Shown: positions 53,278 to 61,869 of the stretch, one piece after another
How the letters are laid out: each line of letters starts with the position of its first letter
Position numbering within the stretch: position 1 is the stretch's first letter
From: Pseudomonadota bacterium
GTDB taxonomy: Bacteria > Pseudomonadota > Gammaproteobacteria > Ga0077536
Reading direction: 5' to 3'
NCBI GenBank assembly: GCA_016719885.1
Contig: JADJYF010000014.1
Span: 36,001 to 100,000 of the forward strand
DNA: 64,000 bases
Program-made: the position numbers and the translations under genes
The notes under the pieces: model-generated
Database searches by the model: none
What the model was told of the DNA's origin: nothing
The model's input: the letters and a program-made list of their open reading frames with translations, nothing else

Positions 53278-55269
53278 TCAGAACGATACGCAGTCCACGC
53301 CGTCGACGCGCATCACCGACTGCTGCTTGAAGCGCGCCTTGTAGGCGGCGCGCACCGCCTCGATGTCGGCGTCGCGGCTGCGGGCGGGCGAATACCACAG
53401 CATCAGCACGCGTGAGGGCTCGCGACTGATGGCGCCATCGGGCCGTCGCCATTGGCCGCGCCCGGACAGTTCGGTCAGGCCTTCGGGAAAGCGCGGCGTC
53501 ACTTCATCGTCTATGAATTTCGACCACTCGGCATCGGGCAGCGGCTGACCGTCGGCGAGCGCGGCGCCGAAGAACAACTGCACGCGCGCCATCAGGCGCG
53601 CCGGCTTGGCGCATTCGGCGGCCTGGCTTGCGTTGCCGAAGCCGATGGCCGCGAGCGTGACGATGGCGAGCATGGTTTCACGCTGCAAGGACAACAGGCC
53701 GACGAGCATCGCCAACACGGCATAGGCGGCGGCGAACTGGTAGCACAGCGTCCGTGCCACGCCGTCGAGGTGCCAGGGCAGGTACATGCCACCGCCCGCC
53801 TCCACCGAGTGGATGATGCCGAACAGCGTGAGCAGGGCCGCGACCACCAAAGTCATGACCGCGGCGACGTGGCGCCGGTCGATGAGCGCGACGAGAAATC
53901 CGCCCCACAGCATCGAGGTGATGATGAAGCCATTACCGAGGGCAACGATCAGCGCGAGTTCCGGCAACCCATGGGACTGGTCGTGCATGAGTTCATCGAA
54001 ACGCGCGGGCGACACGTAGTTCGGATCGCCGAGCTTGATGGCGAGCAGGCGCGCAATGGCCGGAAAGAAACTGAAAGCAACCGCCGTGGCATGCTGCGGC
54101 GGACTCGCTTCGAACGCCTGGCTGGTCATCTCGATGGACACGAACACCAGGATCGGCGCGAGCACCGCCAGCGGCAGTACTTCGACCAGGGTGGAGAGGT
54201 AGCCGACCACGCCGCCGACACCGATGAAAACACCGGTCAGCAAGGTGTAGCCGGCCCGCGCGCCCATCTTCTTGTAGGCTGGATGACCGATGTAAGGCGT
54301 GGTCTGCGCGACGCCGCCACACAGGCCGGCGACCAGTGTCGAGATCGCTTCGACCAATAGAATGTCGCGGGTGTTGAAGTCGTCGCCCGCGGCGCGTGCG
54401 CTCTCGGCATTGTTGATCCCGCCTATCACCATCAAGAGGCCAAAGGGTAGGTAGAGCGGCAGGTAGGGCACGGTGGAAGCGATTCCATCCATGAAAGCGA
54501 GGGTTGGCACGGGCAAGGCGAAGCGCAACTCGAGCGCGGCCGGCGCGTGGAAGCCGGGGCCGATGAGACCGAGCGGGCCGAGCGTGTAATAGAGTGCGGT
54601 GCCGAGCAGGAAGGCCGCGAACACGCCGGGCACCTTGCCCGGCAGGCGGCCGCGCGCCACCACCACGTAGAGGATGACGCCGAGCGTGGCCATGCCGACT
54701 ATCGGCGCGCTCAGCACTTCGAGCATGGGCAGGAAACCGATGAGCATGAGCGCGATGGCGGCGATCGCGCCGAGCAGGCCGGCGCGCGGCACCGCACGGC
54801 CGATGGTCGCGCCCACGAAGGCCAACACGAATTTGAACACGCCCATCACCATCATGCCGGCCATGCCCAAGTGCCAGGTGGCGATGGCGGCGGCGTGTTC
54901 ATCGAGCCCCTGCTGTTTGAAGGCAACGAAGGCCGGCCCCAACAACAGGAATGCGAGAACGATGGTGGTGGGCGTAGCGATGCCGAGCGGCATGGCGGTG
55001 ACGCTGGCATTGCCGCTGCGCCGCGCGAGACGCACCGCCATCCAGGTGTAGAGCAGATCGCCCACCAGCACGCCGAGCGCGGTGCCGGGGAACATGCGGC
55101 CGAACACCACGTCGGCCGGCATCTGGTAGACGCCGACCAGCACCGCGGCGAGAAATCCCATGACCGCGAGATTGTCGACCATGAGACCGAAGAAGCCGTT
55201 GATGTCACCGGCGCTGAACCAGCGCGGTGCGTCGGCGACAGAACGGGAGGCTTTCACGGGCTGCGTCAT
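53278..55269 (-). CDS. NCS2-like (AzgA-type) permease fused to a DUF3574 domain
   Basis: 663 residues. The first 500 or so form a 10-14 helix permease: FFGLMVDNLAVMGFLAAVLVGVYQMPADVV, SVTAMPLGIATPTTIVLAFLLLGPAFV, LFPFG-like LPFGLLMVIGGINNAESARAAGDDFNTRDILLVEAISTLVAGLCGGVAQTTPYIGHPAYKKMGARAGYTLLTG. The C-terminal 110 residues are a DUF3574 domain: LMARVQLFFGAALADGQPLP, WSKFIDDEVTPRFPEGLTELSGRGQWRRPDGAISREPSRVLMLWYSP. The stretch MLAIVTLAAIGFGNASQAA between them looks like a signal peptide turned last helix, placing the domain in the periplasm. Start ATG 55269. Substrate unknown. Confidence 0.8.
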   Translation of the reverse strand: MTQPVKASRSVADAPRWFSAGDINGFFGLMVDNLAVMGFLAAVLVGVYQMPADVVFGRMFPGTALGVLVGDLLYTWMAVRLARRSGNASVTAMPLGIATPTTIVLAFLLLGPAFVAFKQQGLDEHAAAIATWHLGMAGMMVMGVFKFVLAFVGATIGRAVPRAGLLGAIAAIALMLIGFLPMLEVLSAPIVGMATLGVILYVVVARGRLPGKVPGVFAAFLLGTALYYTLGPLGLIGPGFHAPAALELRFALPVPTLAFMDGIASTVPYLPLYLPFGLLMVIGGINNAESARAAGDDFNTRDILLVEAISTLVAGLCGGVAQTTPYIGHPAYKKMGARAGYTLLTGVFIGVGGVVGYLSTLVEVLPLAVLAPILVFVSIEMTSQAFEASPPQHATAVAFSFFPAIARLLAIKLGDPNYVSPARFDELMHDQSHGLPELALIVALGNGFIITSMLWGGFLVALIDRRHVAAVMTLVVAALLTLFGIIHSVEAGGGMYLPWHLDGVARTLCYQFAAAYAVLAMLVGLLSLQRETMLAIVTLAAIGFGNASQAAECAKPARLMARVQLFFGAALADGQPLPDAEWSKFIDDEVTPRFPEGLTELSGRGQWRRPDGAISREPSRVLMLWYSPARSRDADIEAVRAAYKARFKQQSVMRVDGVDCVSF

Positions 55270-55395
55270 CACGCGCTTCCAGGACGGGACGAGGCAAACA
55301 TGCCACGCCCTCCGCGGATTGGCCATGGGCGGATGTGGGCCGGCGGCGGCGCTGACATAATCACAGTCCTTGCAACGATGGCCCTCGACTTTCCG

Positions 55396-56037
55396 ATGAG
55401 CACAACTTCTCATCCCGCCGCGTTCTGGACGCAGGTCTTGGTGCCGGGCCTGGCTTGCCTGCTACTGGCGCTGGTGTGGGGCCAGGCGCTGGACGGGCTG
55501 CGCATCGCGCTGGTGACGGTGACCTTGCTGGCGACGGTGCTGGTGGCGGTCCACCATGCCGAAGTGATCGCGCTGCGGGTCGGCGAACCCATGGGCACGC
55601 TGGTGCTGGCGCTGGCGGTGACGGTCATCGAAGTCGCGCTGGTGGTGGCGCTGATGATGTCGGGGGGAGAGGCGGCGGCGGCGCTACCGCGCGACACGGT
55701 GTTCGCCACCGTCATGATCATCTGCAACGGCGTGATTGGCCTGTGCCTGTTGCTGGGCGCGTTACGCCATCACGCACTCGAATTTCGCGTGGAAGGCACG
55801 ACGCCGGCCCTGTCGGTGCTGGCCACGCTCACCACGCTGACGCTGGTGCTGCCGTCGCTGACCTCGACCACGCCGGGGCCCACCTTGTCGCCCTCGCAGA
55901 TGGTGTTCGCGGGCTTGGTGTCCCTGACGCTCTACGCGGTTTTCATCTTCGTGCAGACGGTGCGCCACCGCGATTATTTCCTGCCGCTCGACGGCGGCAA
56001 TGAAGACACGGCTCGCCGCCGCCCGGCAATGCCATGA
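55396..56037 (+). CDS. Cation/proton antiporter N-terminal half (CaCA/ChaA-like)
   Basis: 213 residues with about six helices and one Na_Ca_ex repeat: VHHAEVIALRVGEPMGTLVLALAVTVIEVALVVALMMSG with the acidic TVIE motif. It ends HRDYFLPLDGGNEDTARRRPAMP. In ChaA-like antiporters the same chain carries a second repeat; here that half is in the next frame, overlapping by ATGA. The start could be ATG 55396 or 55378. Probably exports calcium or other cations. Confidence 0.75.
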   Translation: MSTTSHPAAFWTQVLVPGLACLLLALVWGQALDGLRIALVTVTLLATVLVAVHHAEVIALRVGEPMGTLVLALAVTVIEVALVVALMMSGGEAAAALPRDTVFATVMIICNGVIGLCLLLGALRHHALEFRVEGTTPALSVLATLTTLTLVLPSLTSTTPGPTLSPSQMVFAGLVSLTLYAVFIFVQTVRHRDYFLPLDGGNEDTARRRPAMP

Positions 56038-56483
56038 CGGCGGCCAGCTTCGTGTTGCTGGTGATGGCGCTGGTGGCCGTGGTCGGCCTCGCCAAGCTGC
56101 TCGCGCCGACCATCGAGTCGCAGGTGGAACAGGCCGGTGTGCCGCACGGCGTGGTCGGCATCAGCGTCGCGCTGATCGTGCTGCTGCCCGAGACCTGGGC
56201 GGCAGTGCGCGCGGCCCTCGGCAATCGCATGCAGACCAGCTTCAACCTCGCGCTGGGCTCGGCGCTGGCGACCATCGGCCTGTCCATCCCGGCCGTGGTG
56301 GTGACGGCCATGGTGTTGGACATGCCGCTGACCCTCGGTCTCGGCAGCAAGGAGACGGTGCTGCTGGCGCTGACGCTACTGATCTCGACCATGACCTTGT
56401 CGCCGGGGCGTGCGACGGTGCTGCAGGGCGCGGTGCACCTGGTGTTGTTCGCGGTCTTCCTGTTTTTGTCGGTGGTGCCGTAG
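56034..56483 (+). CDS. Cation/proton antiporter C-terminal half
   Basis: 149 residues with the second Na_Ca_ex repeat: GVVGISVALIVLLPETWAAVRAALGNRMQTSFNLALGSALATIGLSIPAVVV, with the acidic LLPE motif, and a last helix AVHLVLFAVFLFLSVVP. It starts within the stop of the N-terminal half (ATGA), so the two may be co-translated subunits or a single gene split by a frameshift. The two halves together equal a normal ChaA-like length of about 360 residues. Confidence 0.75.
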   Translation: MTAASFVLLVMALVAVVGLAKLLAPTIESQVEQAGVPHGVVGISVALIVLLPETWAAVRAALGNRMQTSFNLALGSALATIGLSIPAVVVTAMVLDMPLTLGLGSKETVLLALTLLISTMTLSPGRATVLQGAVHLVLFAVFLFLSVVP

Positions 56484-56495
56484 CGCGCGGCTGGC

Positions 56496-56993
56496 TCAGG
56501 CGCGGTGGATGGGGTCCACCCACAATACCTGTTCGGGCTTTTCGACCGCGTCGATTTCGAGATTGACCACCACCGCTTCGTTGTCGCTGCGTACCAGCAC
56601 GCATTCCAGGGTCTCGTCGGTGGACGCATTGATTTCCTGGTGCGGCACGTAGGGCGGCACGAAAATGAAGTCGCCGGGCCCCGCTTCGGCGGTGAACTCG
56701 AGATGCTCGCCCCAACGCATGCGCGCACGCCCCTTCAACACATAGATCACGCTTTCGAGCGCACCGTGATGATGCGCGCCGGTCTTGGCATTGGCGTGGA
56801 TGTGCACGGTGCCGGCCCAGATCTTCTGTGCGCCGACGCGCGCGAGGTTGATGGCCGCCGCGCGATTCATGCCAGGCGTCTGCGCGGTATTGGTATCGAG
56901 CTGGTCGCCGGGGATGACTTTCACACCATGCAGTTTCCAATCGACGGGACCGTGATCGTGTTCATGGCTGTGGTCGTGATGATCGTGGGACAT
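56496..56993 (-). CDS. Cupin-domain protein with a histidine-rich N-terminus
   Basis: 165 residues. N-terminal MSHDHHDHSHEHDHGPVDW is a metal-binding His/Asp stretch. The cupin motifs are HHHGALESVIYVLKGRARMRWGEHLEF (motif 1) and PGDFIFVPPYVPHQEIN (motif 2). It is convergent with the cation antiporter. Role unknown; metal storage, sensing or a dioxygenase-like reaction are possible. Confidence 0.85.
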   Translation of the reverse strand: MSHDHHDHSHEHDHGPVDWKLHGVKVIPGDQLDTNTAQTPGMNRAAAINLARVGAQKIWAGTVHIHANAKTGAHHHGALESVIYVLKGRARMRWGEHLEFTAEAGPGDFIFVPPYVPHQEINASTDETLECVLVRSDNEAVVVNLEIDAVEKPEQVLWVDPIHRA

Positions 56994-57042
56994 GGATGTT
57001 CTCCGGCGAATGAGTGGCTATCGGTATCGTTGGCGCAAAGGC

Positions 57043-58293
57043 TCAGCCGCGCGCTTCGGCGCTGGCCATGGGGTCGTAATCGGGCTGCTTGAACTTGCCA
57101 TGTAGTTGGCGACGGCGCACGCCCATGTTGCCGCCGTCGTAGAGCGGGAAGCACAGCGCGTCCTGCATGAGGCCGGCAAGCGGCGTGAGATCGGTGTAAC
57201 TGTCGACGCCGACCAGGCGCATGGCGTCGTACACCACCTGCACGCACAGTTCCGACGTATGGACCTTGGTCATGATCGCCAGCTCGTCGCTGCGCCGCTC
57301 GGTGATGTCGAGCTGGTGACAGGCTTTCCAGGTCAGGTAGCGCGCCGCTTCGAGTCGCATCTTGAGATCGGCCAGCATGTAGCCGACGTTCTGGTACTCG
57401 ATGACCGGCGCGCTGCCGGAACGCTTGTCGTGCCTGGCGAATTCGTAGGCGACATCGAAGGCGGCGCGCATGACGCCGGTGCAGGCGGCGCCGATCAAGG
57501 CTGCCGTCCACGAGAAAGCGTATTCGCAGATCCTGGCCCCGTCGCCCGGCTGGCCCAGCAGGTTGCCGACCGGCACCCGCACCTCGTTGAAGTGGATGCG
57601 CGGCGAGACCGCGGCACGGTGCCCGACGGTATCGAGGTAATCGACCACCTCGATACCGGGCGCATCGCCGGGCACGACGATCACCGACAAGGATTCCTGC
57701 GGCGGCTTGGTCGGATCGGTGCGACACACCAGTGAATAGAGGTGCGCGCCGCGCCCGTCCCAGCCGCTGCCATTGGTGGTGTAGTGTTTCTTGCCGGTGA
57801 TGACCCATTCGTCGCCATCGCGACGCGCGATGGTCTGCACGCCAGCCTGCGGATCAGGATCGTTGTAATTGGCGCCGCCGGTCACTTCGGTGAAGGCGAA
57901 CGCCGCCAGGCGATCGGCCGGCGCCGCAAGGATCTCGCCCAGCCAGTGACGCTTTTGTTCTTCGCTGCCAAAACCGATGATGGGCTGCAGACCCAGCCCG
58001 GTGGCGAGCACCGTGGTCGGCACATTGATGTCGACCGCGGCCAATTCCTCGGCCGCGAGCGCGAAGTCGAGGGTCGACAATCCCGTGCCACCGTAGGCCT
58101 GCGGCACCAGCGCATGCACGAAGCCGTTGTTGGCCATCGCGGCGTAGAAGGGTCGCGTAGCGAAGAAGCGATCTTCCGGTCGGGCGATGGGCGCGATGGT
58201 GGGCCGCACCTGCGTGAGGATGTCACGCGCGAACGTGCGCGCTGTTTGTTGCAGGGCTTGCTGGGCGGGGCTCAGGGAAAAATCAATCGCCAT
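57043..58293 (-). CDS. Acyl-CoA dehydrogenase family protein with an atypical active-site region
   Basis: 416 residues. FAD-fold segments: FHxx-like NGFVHALVPQAYGGTGLSTLDFALAAEELA, LAAFAFTEVTGGANYNDPDP, WVITGKKHYTTNGSGWDGRGAHLYSLVCRTDP, GIEVVDYLDTVGHRAAVSPRIHFNEVRVPVGNLLGQPG. The C-terminal motif that usually carries the catalytic Glu (YEG) reads LYDGGNMGVRRRQLHG, with Asp in place of Glu, so it may be a dehydrogenase with altered base or a flavoenzyme with another activity. Start ATG 58293. Confidence 0.82.
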   Translation of the reverse strand: MAIDFSLSPAQQALQQTARTFARDILTQVRPTIAPIARPEDRFFATRPFYAAMANNGFVHALVPQAYGGTGLSTLDFALAAEELAAVDINVPTTVLATGLGLQPIIGFGSEEQKRHWLGEILAAPADRLAAFAFTEVTGGANYNDPDPQAGVQTIARRDGDEWVITGKKHYTTNGSGWDGRGAHLYSLVCRTDPTKPPQESLSVIVVPGDAPGIEVVDYLDTVGHRAAVSPRIHFNEVRVPVGNLLGQPGDGARICEYAFSWTAALIGAACTGVMRAAFDVAYEFARHDKRSGSAPVIEYQNVGYMLADLKMRLEAARYLTWKACHQLDITERRSDELAIMTKVHTSELCVQVVYDAMRLVGVDSYTDLTPLAGLMQDALCFPLYDGGNMGVRRRQLHGKFKQPDYDPMASAEARG

Positions 58294-58384
58294 GCTGGAG
58301 GTCGCTCTCGGTTGAGCGCGATGCCGATACCGCGCGTGGTTAAGCCGCGATGCCGAAGTCCGATGGGCGACGGCGTGGGCCGCC

Positions 58385-59065
58385 TCAGAATTCGCGAATG
58401 TAGCGCCAATCACCCGGTTTCATGACCAGGCGGTGACGCGGCCCGGGCGCATCGAAATCCAGTGATTCATAGCCGGCATCCTCGCCGTAGAGCGTGCAAC
58501 GTCCATGGTCTATCGGTACCAGGCGCGGCACGAAGTGTTGCACCGGTGCGCGGCGCAAATGGGAAACCAAGGCCTCGATATTGCTCAATACGCTGAAACC
58601 GAGCAGCGTGACGTAGGTCGGCGCCGGCAGCTCCAATTCTCCTGCCGCCTGCAGTTGGAGCGCGGCGGCCGGCGTCAGCCAGCGGTAATCAATGATTTCC
58701 GAATTATCGATGCGTACTTCGTCGACGCCGACCACGGGCGCGGCAAAGAACCAGGTGGCGAAACGCTTAGGCAAATCGACCGGCGTCGTCCAATGGGCAA
58801 ACGGCAACATGACGTCTGCCGTGACGGCCAGCCCCGTTTCCTCGAGCGTTTCGCGCACCGCCGCGCGTTTGGCCACTTCCAGCTCCGCGCCATTGGCGTA
58901 ATCACCGTCTTCGGCATCGACGCGCCCGCCCGGAAATACCCAGGCGCCGCCGTGAAAGGCGATCTTTTCGTTGCGACGAAGCATCAGGACTTCGATGGTA
59001 TCGGCGCCGTCGCGAACGACGACCACCGAGGCTGACGGCTTGGCGGGTGCAGGCGTGGTGTTCAT
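58385..59065 (-). CDS. Nudix hydrolase
   Basis: 226 residues with a Nudix box containing RETLEETG (71-78) and an upstream GGRVDAEDGDYANGAELEVAK, slightly longer than the minimal motif. The N-terminus SASVVVVRDGADTIEVLMLRRNEKIAFHGGAWVFPGG is typical of NUDT19/CoA-diphosphatase-like proteins, which hydrolyse CoA esters or NDP derivatives. The C-terminal region (RLVPIDHGRCTLYGEDAGYES) is family-consistent. Start ATG 59065. Confidence 0.85.
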   Translation of the reverse strand: MNTTPAPAKPSASVVVVRDGADTIEVLMLRRNEKIAFHGGAWVFPGGRVDAEDGDYANGAELEVAKRAAVRETLEETGLAVTADVMLPFAHWTTPVDLPKRFATWFFAAPVVGVDEVRIDNSEIIDYRWLTPAAALQLQAAGELELPAPTYVTLLGFSVLSNIEALVSHLRRAPVQHFVPRLVPIDHGRCTLYGEDAGYESLDFDAPGPRHRLVMKPGDWRYIREF

Positions 59066-59131
59066 GGCCGGAGTATATCGCAGGCCAGGGGCCTCGCCAG
59101 CCACGTCGGCCGGCGCGCCGTCGGTCGGCCG

Positions 59132-60211
59132 TCAGATGAAGTTGCGCGTGTAGAGCTCTCCGAGTCGCACGAAATAGCGGTTGAACTTGGTGATGCGGCA
59201 TACCTCGCAGCCGCGTTGCGCACACGGATCGAGCAGGCGGCGACTGACGTCCTTACGCAGGGCGCCGCGCCAGATATCGGTGAAGCGCTGCGTGTTGATG
59301 TTGCCGAACACCACCGGGTCGTGGCGACGTTTTTCGCACATCGCGACGTTGCCGTCGGCCTGAATCACGCAGGACAAGGCGTGGGCGATGCAGGGCAGGC
59401 CTTCGTTGTCCTTCTGAATGCGGTCGTCGAGATTCATCAGCACCTTGATGCGTCGCTGTGACGCGCGGGTGGTCTCCCACAGCGATTTCAGCTCGTAGAG
59501 CATGGCGAGGTCGGGGCTGAGATCCGGCATTTCCTCGACTGGCCGCAGGTAGATGTAGTCGACGCCGGCGGCGTCCATTTCTTCGATGAACTCGAGCAGG
59601 CGGCCGGTATTGCGTCGGGTCATGACGTATCCGACGCCCAACAGGAATCGTTTGTCAGGTAAGGCGCCGAGGGTAGCGATGTTGGCGCGCACCTTGTCAT
59701 AACGCTGCACGCCCTTTTCCGCGACATATTCCTCTGCGGAAGACGCGTCCATCGAGATGCGAATCCATTTGAACTGGTTGGCGAACGACGCCAGCGGGCG
59801 AATACCGTTGGTGATAAGACCGATGTCCAGCTTGTGACGCGCTGCGAGCGCCACCACTTCCGCGAAGTGCTTGTACACGGTGGGCTCGCCGCCGCCCTCG
59901 ATGGTCACGCCAACCTGGTGTTGCGCGAATTCATCGAACAACGACTCGATGGTGGCGAGGGGCAGTGACGCGAGATTGCGGCGCAGTTCGAGGTCAGTGC
60001 ACCAACCGCAGCGCAGGTTGCAGACGTCGGTCAGATGCAACTCAACGCTCAAGGGAAACAGGGGATCGTAGTCACGCGTTCCATCACGCACCTCGAACAT
60101 GGACGCAACTTTCTGCGGTTTGTTGAGCAGCTTGATGGGGTCGTATTCGAGCAGCGTGAAGGGGTTGCGCGCGGCTTCGGATGTCGGTGTGGCGGACGCG
60201 GGGTGCTTCAT
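59132..60211 (-). CDS. Radical SAM protein with SPASM-like C-terminus
   Basis: 359 residues. The iron-sulfur motif is CNLRCGWC (C64, C68, C71). The barrel has GVTIEGGGEPTVYKHFAEVV and WIRISMDASSAEEYVAEKG. The C-terminal cysteine set (LPCIAHALSCVIQADGNVAMCEK, CAQRGCEVCRITKFNRYF) fits an auxiliary cluster of SPASM type. Such enzymes modify peptides, sugars or nucleosides; the substrate is unknown and no precursor peptide was recognised nearby. Start ATG 60211. Confidence 0.88.
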   Translation of the reverse strand: MKHPASATPTSEAARNPFTLLEYDPIKLLNKPQKVASMFEVRDGTRDYDPLFPLSVELHLTDVCNLRCGWCTDLELRRNLASLPLATIESLFDEFAQHQVGVTIEGGGEPTVYKHFAEVVALAARHKLDIGLITNGIRPLASFANQFKWIRISMDASSAEEYVAEKGVQRYDKVRANIATLGALPDKRFLLGVGYVMTRRNTGRLLEFIEEMDAAGVDYIYLRPVEEMPDLSPDLAMLYELKSLWETTRASQRRIKVLMNLDDRIQKDNEGLPCIAHALSCVIQADGNVAMCEKRRHDPVVFGNINTQRFTDIWRGALRKDVSRRLLDPCAQRGCEVCRITKFNRYFVRLGELYTRNFI

Positions 60212-60426
60212 GGGCAAATTCGGGCCTGGCGCCCGCCTGGACAAAGGGCGGCATCGCCCGATGCGCTACGTTCGCACGAAGGACAGCAAGTGGATTTGAG
60301 CCACCGCAAGTGACGTCGAATCGGGTGTCGCTGGCAAAGACGGAGCACGCTCGCTCATGGACGCCCCTTCCGCGATACCGCGCCGGCGGACTATATTCAC
60401 CGGCCACAATTAAACGGAGCTCCTCG

Positions 60427-61437
60427 ATGAACGCCTGGCAAATCACCTCTGATGGGGGCATCGACGCCCTTCGCGCCGTTACGCTTCCGGTCGGTGAACC
60501 GGCCCATGGGGAGATTCTCGTGCGTGTACGCGCGGTTTCCCTGAACTACCGCGACCTTCTGCATGTGCTCGGATACGTCGACCAGGACCGTTGGCCCTTG
60601 GTGCCGTGTTCCGATGGCGCAGGCGACGTGGTTGCGGTCGGTCCGGGCGTATCGCGCTTCAAGGTGGGAGACAAGGTCGCCGGAACCTTCTTCCAGCGCT
60701 GGAACTCGGGCAACGTGAATCCCGCCGTCATGGAATCCGCGCTGGGCGGGCGCCAACCTGGCATGCTCGCGGAACATGTGGTCTTAAGAGAAGAAGGAGC
60801 GGTCACCATACCCAACGGCTGGACTTACGCCCAAGCGTCCACGCTCCCTTGCGCGGCACTCACGGCGTGGCACGCCCTGGTGAGTAAGGGCCGCGTAAGC
60901 GCCGGTGAAACGGTACTTATCCTCGGCACCGGCGGTGTATCGCTGTTCGCATTGCAAATCGCCAAGATGCACGGCGCACGCGTCATCTTGACGTCCAGCA
61001 GTGATGAAAAGCTTGCCCGGGCACGCGACATGGGGGCAGACGAGACCATCAACTACCGCCAGTTTGGCAATTGGGAACAGCGCGTGCTGGACTTGACTGG
61101 CGGTCTTGGCGTTGATCACGTCGTGGAAGTCGGCGGTGCGGGCACATTTGAAAAATCCTGTGCCAGCGCCCGCTTCGGCGGCAATGTCTGGTTGATTGGC
61201 GTCTTGACCGGATTTGAGTCCACCATCAATCCGCTTAGCGTATTGTTCAAGAGCCTGTGCGTGCAGGGCATCTACGTGGGCAGCCGCGACATGTTCGAAG
61301 CCATGAACGCAGCGTTCAGCATCAACGGCTTGCAACCGGTGATCGATAAGGAATTTTCATTCGCCGACGCTCAAGCAGCATTCCGCTGCATGCAGGAGGC
61401 GGGGCATTTCGGCAAGATTGTGATCAACATCGACTGA
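60427..61437 (+). CDS. MDR-family (quinone-reductase-like) oxidoreductase
   Basis: 336 residues: MNAWQITSDGGIDALRAVTLP, LNYRDLLHVLGYVDQDRWPLVPCSDGAGDVVAVGPGVSRFKVGDKVAG, and the NAD(P)-binding VLILGTGGVSLFALQIAKMHGARVILTSSSDEKLARARDMGADETINYR. No clear catalytic zinc ligands are seen, so a quinone or enone reductase is more likely than an alcohol dehydrogenase. GGAG is upstream of ATG 60427. A GC hairpin with seven-base arms (61505-61525) may end its transcript. Confidence 0.88.
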   Translation: MNAWQITSDGGIDALRAVTLPVGEPAHGEILVRVRAVSLNYRDLLHVLGYVDQDRWPLVPCSDGAGDVVAVGPGVSRFKVGDKVAGTFFQRWNSGNVNPAVMESALGGRQPGMLAEHVVLREEGAVTIPNGWTYAQASTLPCAALTAWHALVSKGRVSAGETVLILGTGGVSLFALQIAKMHGARVILTSSSDEKLARARDMGADETINYRQFGNWEQRVLDLTGGLGVDHVVEVGGAGTFEKSCASARFGGNVWLIGVLTGFESTINPLSVLFKSLCVQGIYVGSRDMFEAMNAAFSINGLQPVIDKEFSFADAQAAFRCMQEAGHFGKIVINID

Positions 61438-61578
61438 GGCATCTCCAACGTCCGAGTCGTGGATGTTGAATCCGCAGCATGGCTCGGAGTGTTCGCGTAG
61501 GGAAGGCCGCGCTAGGATCGCGGCCACGCCCGCGCAGCAACCTCAAGGTTTACGTACCAGCTTCTAGCTTCAGCAGAC

Positions 61579-61606
61579 CAAAAAACCCGGCGCGAGGCCG
61601 GGTTCT
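61579..61606 (-). terminator. rRNA operon intrinsic terminator
   Basis: On the minus strand AACCCGGC...GCCGGGTT forms a stem followed by TTTTTT (AAAAAACCCGGC on plus), just downstream of the 5S gene. Typical intrinsic terminator. Confidence 0.8.
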
Positions 61607-61615
61607 TAGGTTTAA

Positions 61616-61733
61616 TGCTTGGCGATGACCTACTTTCGCATGGTGAATTCCACACTATCATCGGCGCTGAGCAGTTTCACTTCTGAGTTCGGGATGGGGT
61701 CAGGTGGTTCCTACTCGCTATTGTCGCCAAGCA
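61616..61733 (-). rRNA. rrf: 5S ribosomal RNA
   Basis: The minus strand starts GCTTGGCGAC and ends GTCATCGCCAAGC, which pair as the 5S terminal helix. The conserved loop CCACCTGACCCCATCCCGAA and GAAGTGAAAC are present. Ends are approximate to a few bases. It follows 23S in the usual 16S-23S-5S order. Confidence 0.95.
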
Positions 61734-61869
61734 ATTCTGTATTCAGCCACACAGCTACGTTGAGCTAACGACGGCAGCACCCAGTGCTCACCCATCGCGT
61801 GACTGACAAAATCGGGAAAGTCGAAAGAGGTTGGTACACACGCACCATGACCAAACGCTTGAGCGTTAT

